A DNA stretch of 7,861 nt. Source: Gammaproteobacteria bacterium (GTDB lineage: Bacteria > Pseudomonadota > Gammaproteobacteria > Comchoanobacterales > Comchoanobacteraceae). Every line of letters starts with the position of its first letter. Within the stretch, counting starts at the first letter, position 1. The position numbers and the translations under genes are program-made. A model generated the notes under the pieces. The model was not told the origin of the DNA. It saw only the letters and a list, made by a program, of their open reading frames with translations, and searched no databases. Shown piece by piece: positions 1 through 6,841 of the stretch. The DNA is taken from NCBI GenBank assembly GCA_029243665.1, contig JAQWRO010000128.1, forward strand, positions 1 through 7,861. The letters are read 5' to 3'.

Positions 1-1
1 G

Positions 2-3000
2 CAAATACTGGATATTATTAATATTGGTCAACTTTATGTTAATAGAGATAAGAATAATCAAGCCAAGTCTCTTGGTTATAGTAATGCAAAGGGCGTGCCT
101 GAAGCAGTATTATATATACGAATGGGTACGCACCTTAAGGTTGATTCTAATTTAATTAATGATGTTGTTACAAATGTAATTGATGACATTAAATTAGCAG
201 TCAATGATTGGCGAGAAATGCAGAATGCAGTTTCTTTAACGATCGACGATTATCAAAAATTAAATTTAACTGAATATGATAACCAAGATGAGACCATTGA
301 GTTTTTAATATGGTTCAAAGAGTACTTTACCTTTATAGGTTTTAGAGAATATAGATATAGCCCTATGGGTAAACTTAATGTTAAGAAAGGTTCTGAACTG
401 GGTGTATTAAAGCATAAACTAAAGCAAAGTGGTTACCACCCTAGCCAGGTTTCGATTCCTTCTCATGAACTTATTTCAATTTCTAAATCTTCTGCAATTT
501 CGACTGTTCACCGTTCAGTTCAAACAGACTTAATCTCTGTGAGAGTTTTTGATCAAAAAGGAATGCCTATCGGTGAAAAGCGTTTTGTAGGTTTATTTAC
601 TTCGGATGCATTTGACAGTGATCCAACTAAAATTCCTGTTTTACGACAAAAAGTGAAATATATAATCCAAAAATCAGATTTAAGTTCCTCACGTTTTGCT
701 GAGAAGAAATTATTACACATTTTAAAAGCACTTCCACGAGAAGAATTATTTCAAGCTTCTTATGAAGAATTATATCGTTTGGTATTAGGTATATTTTATT
801 TACATGAAAAATTTACGTATAAGGTATTTATTAGGGCAGACTATCATTTGCGATTTATCTCCTGCTTTGTGTTTATACCAAGAAATAATTATAATACTTT
901 TGTATTTAAGAAGATTAATGGCCTTTTTGAACAAGAGTTTAATGGTAGTATTGTTTCATCTATTCCATTTATTTCCGAGTCTGCATTAGTTCGAATTCAC
1001 ATTACTTTAAAAACTTCTGATAGTTTAGAAAAATTCAAAGGAGAAGATGAATTAACTAAGATGGTGCAGTTGATTTCTGAATCTTGGCAAGATAGATTTA
1101 AAACAGCTTTGTCCAAAACAAATATTTTTGAAGATGTTGATACTGTTTTTCAAAAATATGCTGAAGCTTTTGGTGCAGGATATACTGCAACATATAGTCC
1201 TAAAGAAGCAATTAGTGATATTTCAAAGTTCGAATCACTATCCTATGAAAACCCAATTGAATTTTTATTTTGTTCCTCTAGAAAGTCTAAATATAATAAG
1301 TTTCAGTTAAAAGTATTTCAATTAAATGAGCAAAAAATCACGCTTTCTCACATTATCCCAATGATTGAAAATCTTGGCTTTAATGTTATAAACGAACGTT
1401 CATGTGTTGTTGAGTTATATGAAAACAGTGAAATTTATCTTAACGATATTTATTTGATGCCCAAGTATGAAGTTGATGATAATATGGATCATATTTCAGA
1501 AATCCTATTACCTTATTTATATCGTCTGTGTAATAATGAAATTGAAAATGATTTGCTAAATAGTTTCGTGATCAGTAGTTCATTTTCATGGCAGGATTCT
1601 CTTATATTGAGAGTCTATTGTAAATATCTCAATCAATTAAACTTTAATTTAAGTGAACCATATGTACATAACTGTCTACTTGAACAACATTTGATCTCAT
1701 CAAAAATCATTCAGTTATTCTATATGATGTTTTCACCAAATAGAAATGTAAAAGAAACTCAATTAAATCAATTAAAGAACTCAATTTTAGAAGATATTGA
1801 TACAGTGAAACTATTAGATCATGATCGTGTGTTGCGAATGATTTTGGGTTCAATTTTAGCAACTGTTAGAACAAATTTTTTCTTCAATGATGTAAACGCT
1901 GTTGTAGTAAAAATACGAAGTGGTTTAGTACCAAACATCCCTAAACCAGCACCTTTATTTGAAAGCTTTGTTTATGCAACTGGCTTTGAAGGAGTGCACT
2001 TAAGAGGAGGTATGGTTGCACGTGGTGGTTTACGTTGGTCAGATAGACGTGAAGATTTTAGAACTGAAGTACTTGGCCTAATGAAAGCACAACAGGTTAA
2101 GAATGCAATCATTGTTCCTTCAGGTGCAAAGGGTGGGTTTGTACTCAAAACAAGCATGGTTAACTATGATCAATGGTTAAAAGATGGAATTTCTGCCTAT
2201 CAGACATTTATTAACTCATTGTTATCTATTACTGATAACATTGTTAATAATAGAATTGTAAAACCCAAAAAATTGGTATGTTTAGATCAAAATGACCCAT
2301 ATTTAGTAGTAGCTGCAGATAAAGGAACGGCTAAGTTTTCAGATATAGCGAATACGATTTCTCAAGAAAGAAACTTTTGGCTGGATGATGCTTTTGCCTC
2401 TGGTGGTCGTTTTGGTTATGACCATAAAGTTCTTGGTATCACAGCTAAAGGTGCTTGGGAATCAGTCATTTGGCATTTTAGGAACTTAAAGATTGATATT
2501 AATCAGCCATTCTCAGTTACGGGCGTTGGAGATATGTCTGGTGATGTATTTGGTAACGGCATGTTGCTTTCTAATCAGATAAAATTGGTTGCTGCTTTTA
2601 ATCATGAAGCTATTTTTATTGATCCAAACCCAGATCCAAAGACTACTTTTATCGAAAGAAAAAGACTTTTTAAATTGCCAAGGTCTAAGTGGAGTGACTT
2701 TGATACTTCTTTTCTATCAAAGGGCGGAGGTGTTTATTCTAGAGCAGAGAAATCAATCAAGATCAGTCCTGAAGCACAAAAAGCTCTAGGTGTTTCAAAG
2801 TTGACTTTTGCACCAAATGATTTAATTAATGCTATCTTAAAGGCCCCCGTTGACCTTTTTTGGAATGGTGGTATTGGAACATATGTTAAAGCATCTACAG
2901 AATCTAATTTGGATGCCAAAGATAAACAGAATGATTCATTAAGGATTAATGGAAATCAATTACGTTGTAAAGTTGTTGCCGAAGGGGGTAATTTAGGCTT

Positions 3001-4378
3001 TACCCAAATGGCTCGTATTGAGTTTGCTGTCAATGGTGGTTTAATTAATACGGATTTCATTGATAACTCCGGTGGTGTTGATTGCTCGGATATTGAGGTA
3101 AACAGCAAAATCCTACTGAATATGCTTGTTCAAAAAGGTAAGTTATCGTACGAAGAACGTAATAGTATCTTAGAAGATATTACTGATGAAGTTTGTGACT
3201 CTGTATTGAAAGATAATAGGCAACAGAATACTGTAATAAGTTTTGCACAACATCAATGTTTATCAAGGATTGCATTATACTTAGATTATATTCAATGGGC
3301 TGAGCTTAATGGTATTATTGATAGAGATTTGGATGGTATTTCAGATAACACAACCATTGCTCAGCGTAAGATGTTTACAAGGCCTGAATTAGCAATTATG
3401 TTTGCAAGAACTATATTGTTGTTGAAAGATCAATTGGCGAATAGCTCAATCCTAAAAAACAAGTTGGCTCATGAATTCCTTGAAAAAGGAATTTCACCCA
3501 CATTAGTAAAAAAATATAATAGTTATATCAAGCAACACTATTTGAAAGAAGAGATTATTGCAACCCAACTAGCAAAGAATTTTGTTTTTGATATGGGTGT
3601 TACATTCTATCACCAAATGTATCAAGAAACACAATCTGATTTGGAAGATGTTCTTAAAGCGTATATGATTTCACGTTGCTTAATTGATTACAACGAAGTT
3701 AATAAAATGGTTAGTGAAATTGAATACAAGATATCTATTGAAACCTTTATTATCTTATTCGATATGTATCGAAGGTTATTAAGACGGTGTGTAAGGATAT
3801 TGTTAAATAGTAAGCTTAATCTTAATGATGTGATTAAATATATTGAGGTATTCAAAAAAGATGCTATTGAATCATACAAGCTTTGTAAGCAATCAAGTAA
3901 AAAGTTTGTTCAGAAGGAGTTTTTGGTTCACCCAGTAGAAGAAGCTGACTTACAAGATCCTATTGTTAAAAAATTATTTGATGGGCGTTTTTATTGGCAC
4001 ATCATAGCAATTATTAGGGGGAATAAGGAGACTAATTCAAATATGAAATTATATTCTAATGCATTTTTTGAAGCACGTGTTGCATTATCTCTTGATTCTA
4101 TTATGAAATTAATTGATGACTGTGATATTAATGATTATGTTGACAACTTAACTAAAATTACATTAAAGCAAGATATAGAAAGAAACTTTATTAAAGTGGT
4201 TGACTATATTGTTATTAACAAAATAGATATAGCTAATTGGATCAAAACATTTGAAAATCAGCATGCTACATGGCAAAACTTAGTTTCTGAAGCAAAAGGT
4301 TCACAGAAAAACAGGTTGAACTTGTTTGTAGTATTAAACCGTATGTTACCTAACTTTAGAGTTGATAGGGATGCTTAA
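2..4378 (+). CDS. gdhB: NAD-dependent glutamate dehydrogenase, large (about 180 kDa) type; 5' end outside the window
   Basis: Oxidatively deaminates L-glutamate to 2-oxoglutarate and ammonia with NAD+, a cytosolic catabolic enzyme. The frame is open from base 2, so the first in-window start codon (GTG at 95) is internal; the upstream codons continue family-like sequence (ILDIINIGQLYVNR). About 1,458 residues are visible against roughly 1,600 usual for the family, so some 150 N-terminal residues are missing. The N-terminal regulatory half shows WFKEYFTFIGFREY, VHRSVQTD..SVRVFD, RFVGLFTSDAF and RFISCFVFIPRNNYNT. The catalytic domain shows RGGLRWSDRREDF (2021-2059), PSGAKGGF with the conserved lysine (2117-2140), the nucleotide-binding GVGDMSGDVFGNGM (2522-2563), DLFWNGGIGTY (2852-2884) and VVAEGGNLGFTQMARIEFA (from 2972). 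A helical C-terminal region ends at TAA 4376-4378. No frameshift is visible. The gene converges on the small secreted-protein gene at 4382, leaving 3 bp between stops. Family assignment is very secure; the symbol follows common usage for this class. Confidence 0.97.
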   Translation, partial: QILDIINIGQLYVNRDKNNQAKSLGYSNAKGVPEAVLYIRMGTHLKVDSNLINDVVTNVIDDIKLAVNDWREMQNAVSLTIDDYQKLNLTEYDNQDETIEFLIWFKEYFTFIGFREYRYSPMGKLNVKKGSELGVLKHKLKQSGYHPSQVSIPSHELISISKSSAISTVHRSVQTDLISVRVFDQKGMPIGEKRFVGLFTSDAFDSDPTKIPVLRQKVKYIIQKSDLSSSRFAEKKLLHILKALPREELFQASYEELYRLVLGIFYLHEKFTYKVFIRADYHLRFISCFVFIPRNNYNTFVFKKINGLFEQEFNGSIVSSIPFISESALVRIHITLKTSDSLEKFKGEDELTKMVQLISESWQDRFKTALSKTNIFEDVDTVFQKYAEAFGAGYTATYSPKEAISDISKFESLSYENPIEFLFCSSRKSKYNKFQLKVFQLNEQKITLSHIIPMIENLGFNVINERSCVVELYENSEIYLNDIYLMPKYEVDDNMDHISEILLPYLYRLCNNEIENDLLNSFVISSSFSWQDSLILRVYCKYLNQLNFNLSEPYVHNCLLEQHLISSKIIQLFYMMFSPNRNVKETQLNQLKNSILEDIDTVKLLDHDRVLRMILGSILATVRTNFFFNDVNAVVVKIRSGLVPNIPKPAPLFESFVYATGFEGVHLRGGMVARGGLRWSDRREDFRTEVLGLMKAQQVKNAIIVPSGAKGGFVLKTSMVNYDQWLKDGISAYQTFINSLLSITDNIVNNRIVKPKKLVCLDQNDPYLVVAADKGTAKFSDIANTISQERNFWLDDAFASGGRFGYDHKVLGITAKGAWESVIWHFRNLKIDINQPFSVTGVGDMSGDVFGNGMLLSNQIKLVAAFNHEAIFIDPNPDPKTTFIERKRLFKLPRSKWSDFDTSFLSKGGGVYSRAEKSIKISPEAQKALGVSKLTFAPNDLINAILKAPVDLFWNGGIGTYVKASTESNLDAKDKQNDSLRINGNQLRCKVVAEGGNLGFTQMARIEFAVNGGLINTDFIDNSGGVDCSDIEVNSKILLNMLVQKGKLSYEERNSILEDITDEVCDSVLKDNRQQNTVISFAQHQCLSRIALYLDYIQWAELNGIIDRDLDGISDNTTIAQRKMFTRPELAIMFARTILLLKDQLANSSILKNKLAHEFLEKGISPTLVKKYNSYIKQHYLKEEIIATQLAKNFVFDMGVTFYHQMYQETQSDLEDVLKAYMISRCLIDYNEVNKMVSEIEYKISIETFIILFDMYRRLLRRCVRILLNSKLNLNDVIKYIEVFKKDAIESYKLCKQSSKKFVQKEFLVHPVEEADLQDPIVKKLFDGRFYWHIIAIIRGNKETNSNMKLYSNAFFEARVALSLDSIMKLIDDCDINDYVDNLTKITLKQDIERNFIKVVDYIVINKIDIANWIKTFENQHATWQNLVSEAKGSQKNRLNLFVVLNRMLPNFRVDRDA

Positions 4379-4391
4379 TAATTAAGCATCC
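4369..4391. terminator. Perfect inverted repeat spanning both convergent stop codons; possible bidirectional hairpin
   Basis: The 10-bp arms GGATGCTTAA (4369-4378) and TTAAGCATCC (4382-4391) flank a 3-base TAA loop. The left arm holds the last codons and stop of the glutamate dehydrogenase gene, and the right arm holds those of the opposing small gene. In the plus-strand RNA the stem can extend by three more pairs (G4368-U4392, A4367-U4393, U4366-A4394). No T-tract follows on either strand, so it is not a textbook intrinsic terminator. A second short palindrome, CCTTAATAAGG (4390-4400), overlaps its edge. A role in ending or protecting both 3' ends is inference. Confidence 0.55.
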
Positions 4392-4771
4392 TTAATAAGG
4401 AAGTTTGTTTTGGAGTCAATTGATATATAAACTTTGCTATCTATATTGCCAAGGTATTTACTAAAGTTCATAGATGTAGTTTGTTTTTCTGTTTTAATTC
4501 CTAGGAAACCAGACATGATAGGTTCATGACATTGAACAAAATATTCTAAGATAATATGATCCATAGTTTTTTGATTTATATTAAAGTCTATCTTTTCTTG
4601 GCTATGAGGTTTAATGTGATTTGGGGCTGATGGTACGTATGATTTTGATATGGCATTGTTATAATCAATGTCGCAGGATGATTGATTATCAATTATGACA
4701 CTTAAATCTACCGCATATGTCTGGCCTATAAATAGAATAAAAGCTATGGTTTTTTTGAATGCATCTCGCAT
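4382..4771 (-). CDS. Small secreted two-cysteine protein of unknown function (paralogue of the gene at 4894-5280)
   Basis: Encodes 129 residues; I do not recognise the family. Residues 1-20 look like a Sec signal peptide: charged start (MRDAFKK), hydrophobic core (TIAFILFIG), and a probable cut after TYA. The mature part is about 109 residues with exactly two cysteines, C33 and C81, likely able to form a disulfide outside the cytoplasm. Key segments are IDNQSSC (27-33), SAPNHIKPHSQ (48-58), GFLGIKTE (88-95) and a C-terminal IDSKTNFLIKDA. Alternating polar and hydrophobic residues suggest an all-beta fold. The neighbour upstream encodes a protein with the same plan and both cysteines at the same residue numbers, so this is a tandem duplicate. 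A strong ribosome binding site supports the ATG at 4771. A periplasmic or exported beta-sandwich (aegerolysin-like, for example) is possible but unsupported. That it is a real gene is secure; function is unknown. Confidence 0.88.
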   Translation of the reverse strand: MRDAFKKTIAFILFIGQTYAVDLSVIIDNQSSCDIDYNNAISKSYVPSAPNHIKPHSQEKIDFNINQKTMDHIILEYFVQCHEPIMSGFLGIKTEKQTTSMNFSKYLGNIDSKVYISIDSKTNFLIKDA

Positions 4772-4776
4772 TTTTA

Positions 4777-4782
4777 CCTCCT
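4777..4782 (-). promoter_or_regulatory. Strong Shine-Dalgarno site for the gene at 4382-4771
   Basis: AGGAGG on the minus strand lies 5 bases before the ATG at 4771. It is the closest match to the consensus in the window and fixes the start. I saw no convincing -35/-10 pair between this site and the terminator at 4845-4878. Confidence 0.85.
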
Positions 4783-4842
4783 AAAGACATGATTTAGTAT
4801 TTGTATTTTGCCATAAATTAAATCTATTAGAAAGTAATAAAT

Positions 4843-4878
4843 AAAAAAAAACTTGAATATTACTATTCAAGTTTTTTT
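4843..4878 (-). terminator. Rho-independent terminator after the gene at 4894-5280
   Basis: A perfect inverted repeat has arms 4845-4859 and 4864-4878 (core ACTTGAATA / TATTCAAGT, each extended by seven A or T) around a TTAC loop. Read on the minus strand, it starts 16 bases after the TAA of the upstream small gene and ends in a run of nine T (4851-4843). Being symmetrical with T runs at both ends, it could also work on the plus strand, although no plus-strand gene needs it there. It would largely separate transcription of the two paralogues. Confidence 0.8.
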
Positions 4879-4893
4879 ATAGATTTTTTTTTA

Positions 4894-5280
4894 TTAAATG
4901 TTCTTTAAAATAAAATTACCGTTAGAGTCAATATCAGCATATATATTTCTATTTGTCGTTACAGTATATTGTGCTACATCTAAAGTGCCACGAAACATCT
5001 CTGTAATAACACCGATTTGACCAGATTCTCTTTCATCACATAAAATGTCATAAGCTAATAAAGTTATATTGCCAATACCATCATTAAATTTATATTGTAT
5101 TGGTGTTTGACTATGTGCCTTGATTTCAGCTGGAGCACTATGTACAAATTTATTGCCTATTTTTGGATTGATTTTTAGTATGCAGGATGATTGGTTATCA
5201 ATCATGAAATTATCTTGGAATGCAAAAACAGGTTTGAAAATTACAATGCTAACTAAAATTAATTTAAAAATATTTTTCAT
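4894..5280 (-). CDS. Small secreted two-cysteine protein of unknown function (paralogue of the gene at 4382-4771)
   Basis: Encodes 128 residues; I do not recognise the family. The signal peptide (MKNIFKLILVSIVIFKPVFA) has a basic start, a hydrophobic core and a likely cleavage after VFA at residue 20. The mature protein is about 108 residues, with cysteines only at C33 and C81. It aligns with its neighbour without gaps through about residue 84 and with one gap afterwards. Shared positions include IDNQSSC (27-33), SAP (48-50), IK.HSQ (53-58), L75, Y77, C81, E83, SG (86-87), TE (93-94), and IDS..NF (117-123). By hand count about one third of mature residues are identical. The ATG at 5280 follows GGAG by 6 bases. 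A candidate promoter lies at 5366-5394 and a terminator follows the stop, so it can be a single-gene unit. An exported role is supported by the signal peptide; anything more specific is speculation. Confidence 0.88.
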   Translation of the reverse strand: MKNIFKLILVSIVIFKPVFAFQDNFMIDNQSSCILKINPKIGNKFVHSAPAEIKAHSQTPIQYKFNDGIGNITLLAYDILCDERESGQIGVITEMFRGTLDVAQYTVTTNRNIYADIDSNGNFILKNI

Positions 5281-5286
5281 TATTTA

Positions 5287-5290
5287 CTCC
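5287..5290 (-). promoter_or_regulatory. Shine-Dalgarno site for the gene at 4894-5280
   Basis: GGAG on the minus strand, 6 bases before the ATG at 5280, supports that start codon. Confidence 0.75.
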
Positions 5291-5365
5291 GTTTATTTTT
5301 ATTCATATAACGTAACATGTTTTAATGTTTTGATCAAATACCTAATTTGTATGTAAAAATAGGGT

Positions 5366-5394
5366 ATTATAGGTTTTGTCAATTAACCTTTGAA
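5366..5394 (-). promoter_or_regulatory. Candidate sigma-70 promoter for the gene at 4894-5280
   Basis: On the minus strand TTCAAA (5394-5389) is followed after 17 bases by a perfect TATAAT (5371-5366). This predicts a start near 5359 and a 5' leader of about 80 bases. The leader would contain two short palindromes, TTTGATCAAA (5329-5338) and AACATGTT (5314-5321), which could be operator-like but are also easy to find by chance in AT-rich DNA. The -10 is perfect; the -35 matches at four of six positions. Confidence 0.45.
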
Positions 5395-5578
5395 GTACTG
5401 CCAATACTTTGCTGTAAAGAAGTTATTGCCATGTCTCATACTTAATAGGTAACATGCTCAATGAATAGGTTATTAGCTCATATTTGCCAGCATTTTGTTG
5501 TGTTTTCACACCTATTTTTCCGGATATACTTTTATTACTTATTCATAAAATTAATAATTCATATGACTTGAGTATCAT

Positions 5579-6841
5579 TTAATTATGATTAAGGATTTTA
5601 TTGTTGCAGCTAATAAAAGTTTGGTGTTGATTTTTCTCCAAGATAATTAATTTAAATTGAAAGCTATTTTTTAAACTTGTATACGAGTGTTTAATCAATA
5701 ATCCTGGAATGCCTATGAGTTCATTTTTATAATAAAGCAATGGCATATCAATTGTTAAATAGGGTGGTAAGTCATACGATTGAAGTATTTTTTTAACTTT
5801 TTGTTTTGGTCGGTCGGGTGAAAGTTGAATGGTCTCACCACCTTGACGTGGTTTTATGTAGATGTCATCAATGTATTTTATATCCAAACCATAACCCGTG
5901 CAAATTTCTTGAGTTTGCATGGCTAAAAATGTATTTAGCTTAGTTATATTTTCTTTCGGATTAATTTTAACCGGTTGAAGGGGTAATGTTTGAATACATA
6001 AAGTAAGTTTGTCTTTATGTTTGTATAAAAGATAATCTTTAAGTTTGATCACTGATGTTTTGTCATAAGGTGATCTACTCAATTGTTTATATAAATCTTT
6101 TATTGTTTTTTTATCTAGCGTAATATCTACTTTTTTTAGCCATAACTTTAATTGATTAATTGCTGAAGAATCTCGATCTTCTATGCTAAGATTTGCAGCA
6201 GTCCTTGCTAATGTTTTAGATGCTTGTGGCCATTTTTCTTCAAGCAATGGCATGATTTTGTGTCTGATGAAATTTCTTTTAAATGTATCATCAATGTTAC
6301 TTGGATCATCTAACCAATCAATGTTTCGTTCAATTAAATATTGTTTAAGCTCATGTCTTTGAATTGATAGGAATGGGCGTTTGTAAATGCGGTTATCATA
6401 TGTGTGGATTTTTTTCATAGCACTTAAACCTATGAGCCCAGTGCCTCTGAGTGCATTTAATAAAAAAGTTTCGGCCTGGTCATTTTCATGGTGTGCTAAA
6501 AAAACATGAGTCATTAAGCTTGTGCATGCACTGATCTCGCCATACCTTGCTTCACGCCACTGGGCTTCTTTATTTTTAATGACAGGTTCCTTTATAGATT
6601 TAATTATTAAATCAATGCCGAGTGATGAACACAGTTGCTTACAAAAAACTATGCTTTTGTGACTATGTTCTGTTTTATGACCTATACAAATGGCATCAAA
6701 GTAGGGTATTACATTATTTTGCTTTAATTCATATAAGAGCATTAGTAAAGCAACGGAATCTATGCCACCACTCAATGCAACTCTAATGCTATGGTGTTGA
6801 TCAACCGATGATAAGACAGCTTTTTTTAAATTATTACTCAT
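5579..6841 (-). CDS. tilS: tRNA(Ile)-lysidine synthase TilS
   Basis: Uses ATP and lysine to convert C34 of the CAU-anticodon tRNA-Ile to lysidine, so that the tRNA reads AUA and is charged with isoleucine; cytosolic and normally essential. At 420 residues it is near the usual 430 of full-length gammaproteobacterial enzymes. The N-terminal PP-loop ATPase carries SGGIDS (24-29), AQWREARYG (93-101), HHENDQAET (117-125) with downstream LRGTGLIGLSAM, LDDPSN (177-182) and KRNFIRHKI (188-196). The C-terminal tRNA-binding domain is present, with RQGGETIQL (332-340), PKQKVKKI (345-352), and MPLLYYKNELIGIPGL (366-381). The ATG at 6841 overlaps the last 8 bases of accA (ATGAGTAA shared), and no Shine-Dalgarno sequence precedes it, so translation is probably coupled to accA. 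No obvious terminator follows. Function is secure from the ordered motifs. Confidence 0.96.
   Translation of the reverse strand: MSNNLKKAVLSSVDQHHSIRVALSGGIDSVALLMLLYELKQNNVIPYFDAICIGHKTEHSHKSIVFCKQLCSSLGIDLIIKSIKEPVIKNKEAQWREARYGEISACTSLMTHVFLAHHENDQAETFLLNALRGTGLIGLSAMKKIHTYDNRIYKRPFLSIQRHELKQYLIERNIDWLDDPSNIDDTFKRNFIRHKIMPLLEEKWPQASKTLARTAANLSIEDRDSSAINQLKLWLKKVDITLDKKTIKDLYKQLSRSPYDKTSVIKLKDYLLYKHKDKLTLCIQTLPLQPVKINPKENITKLNTFLAMQTQEICTGYGLDIKYIDDIYIKPRQGGETIQLSPDRPKQKVKKILQSYDLPPYLTIDMPLLYYKNELIGIPGLLIKHSYTSLKNSFQFKLIILEKNQHQTFISCNNKILNHN

Larger units (their letters stand above)
5281..5578. other. Intergenic region of about 300 bp between tilS and the small secreted-protein genes
   Basis: It holds the ribosome binding site and candidate promoter of the gene at 4894-5280. 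It also holds an imperfect 20-bp tandem repeat (5441-5460 and 5461-5480, 13 of 17 core bases matching) and two short minus-strand frames with protein-like composition: 5423-5509 (28 codons, GTG start) and 5383-5439 (18 codons, MRHGNNFFTAKYWQYFKG). Neither frame has a good ribosome binding site, so I do not call them genes. A short hairpin with GTGT/ACAC stem (5500-5511 area) has no T-tract. I found no clear terminator for tilS, no tRNA and no insertion sequence ends. Confidence 0.6.

Noticed and set aside
95..97. GTG at 95 as the start of the glutamate dehydrogenase
   Set aside because: The frame is open to base 2 and the upstream codons continue family-like sequence. The enzyme class is about 1,600 residues, so this valine is internal.
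117..125. Asn in place of the first Asp of the DDQ.ET motif in TilS (residue numbers), considered as a catalytic defect
   Set aside because: Variants with NDQ.ET at this site are, to my knowledge, found in other TilS proteins, and every other motif is intact, so loss of activity is not indicated.
3688..3879. Minus-strand open frame of 63 codons inside the glutamate dehydrogenase gene
   Set aside because: It is antisense to conserved coding sequence and its leucine/isoleucine/serine-rich composition is typical of AT-rich shadow frames. The same applies to the minus-strand frames at 1972-2157 and 2734-2919, and to the plus-strand frames at 804-989, 1128-1310 and 2589-2789.
5329..5338. Perfect palindrome TTTGATCAAA upstream of the gene at 4894-5280, considered as an operator
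   Set aside because: Ten-base palindromes of this composition are expected many times by chance in a window this AT-rich. There is no second copy with regular spacing to support a binding site.
5120..5356. Plus-strand open frame of 78 codons with hydrophobic C-terminal half
   Set aside because: It lies mostly antisense to the secreted-protein gene at 4894-5280, which has a signal peptide, a paralogue and a good ribosome binding site. The hydrophobic stretch is the reverse complement of signal-peptide codons and AT-rich leader.
5500..5511. Hairpin GTGT-GAAA-ACAC downstream of tilS, considered as its terminator
   Set aside because: The stem is only four base pairs, it sits about 70 bases after the stop, and no T-tract follows on the minus strand.
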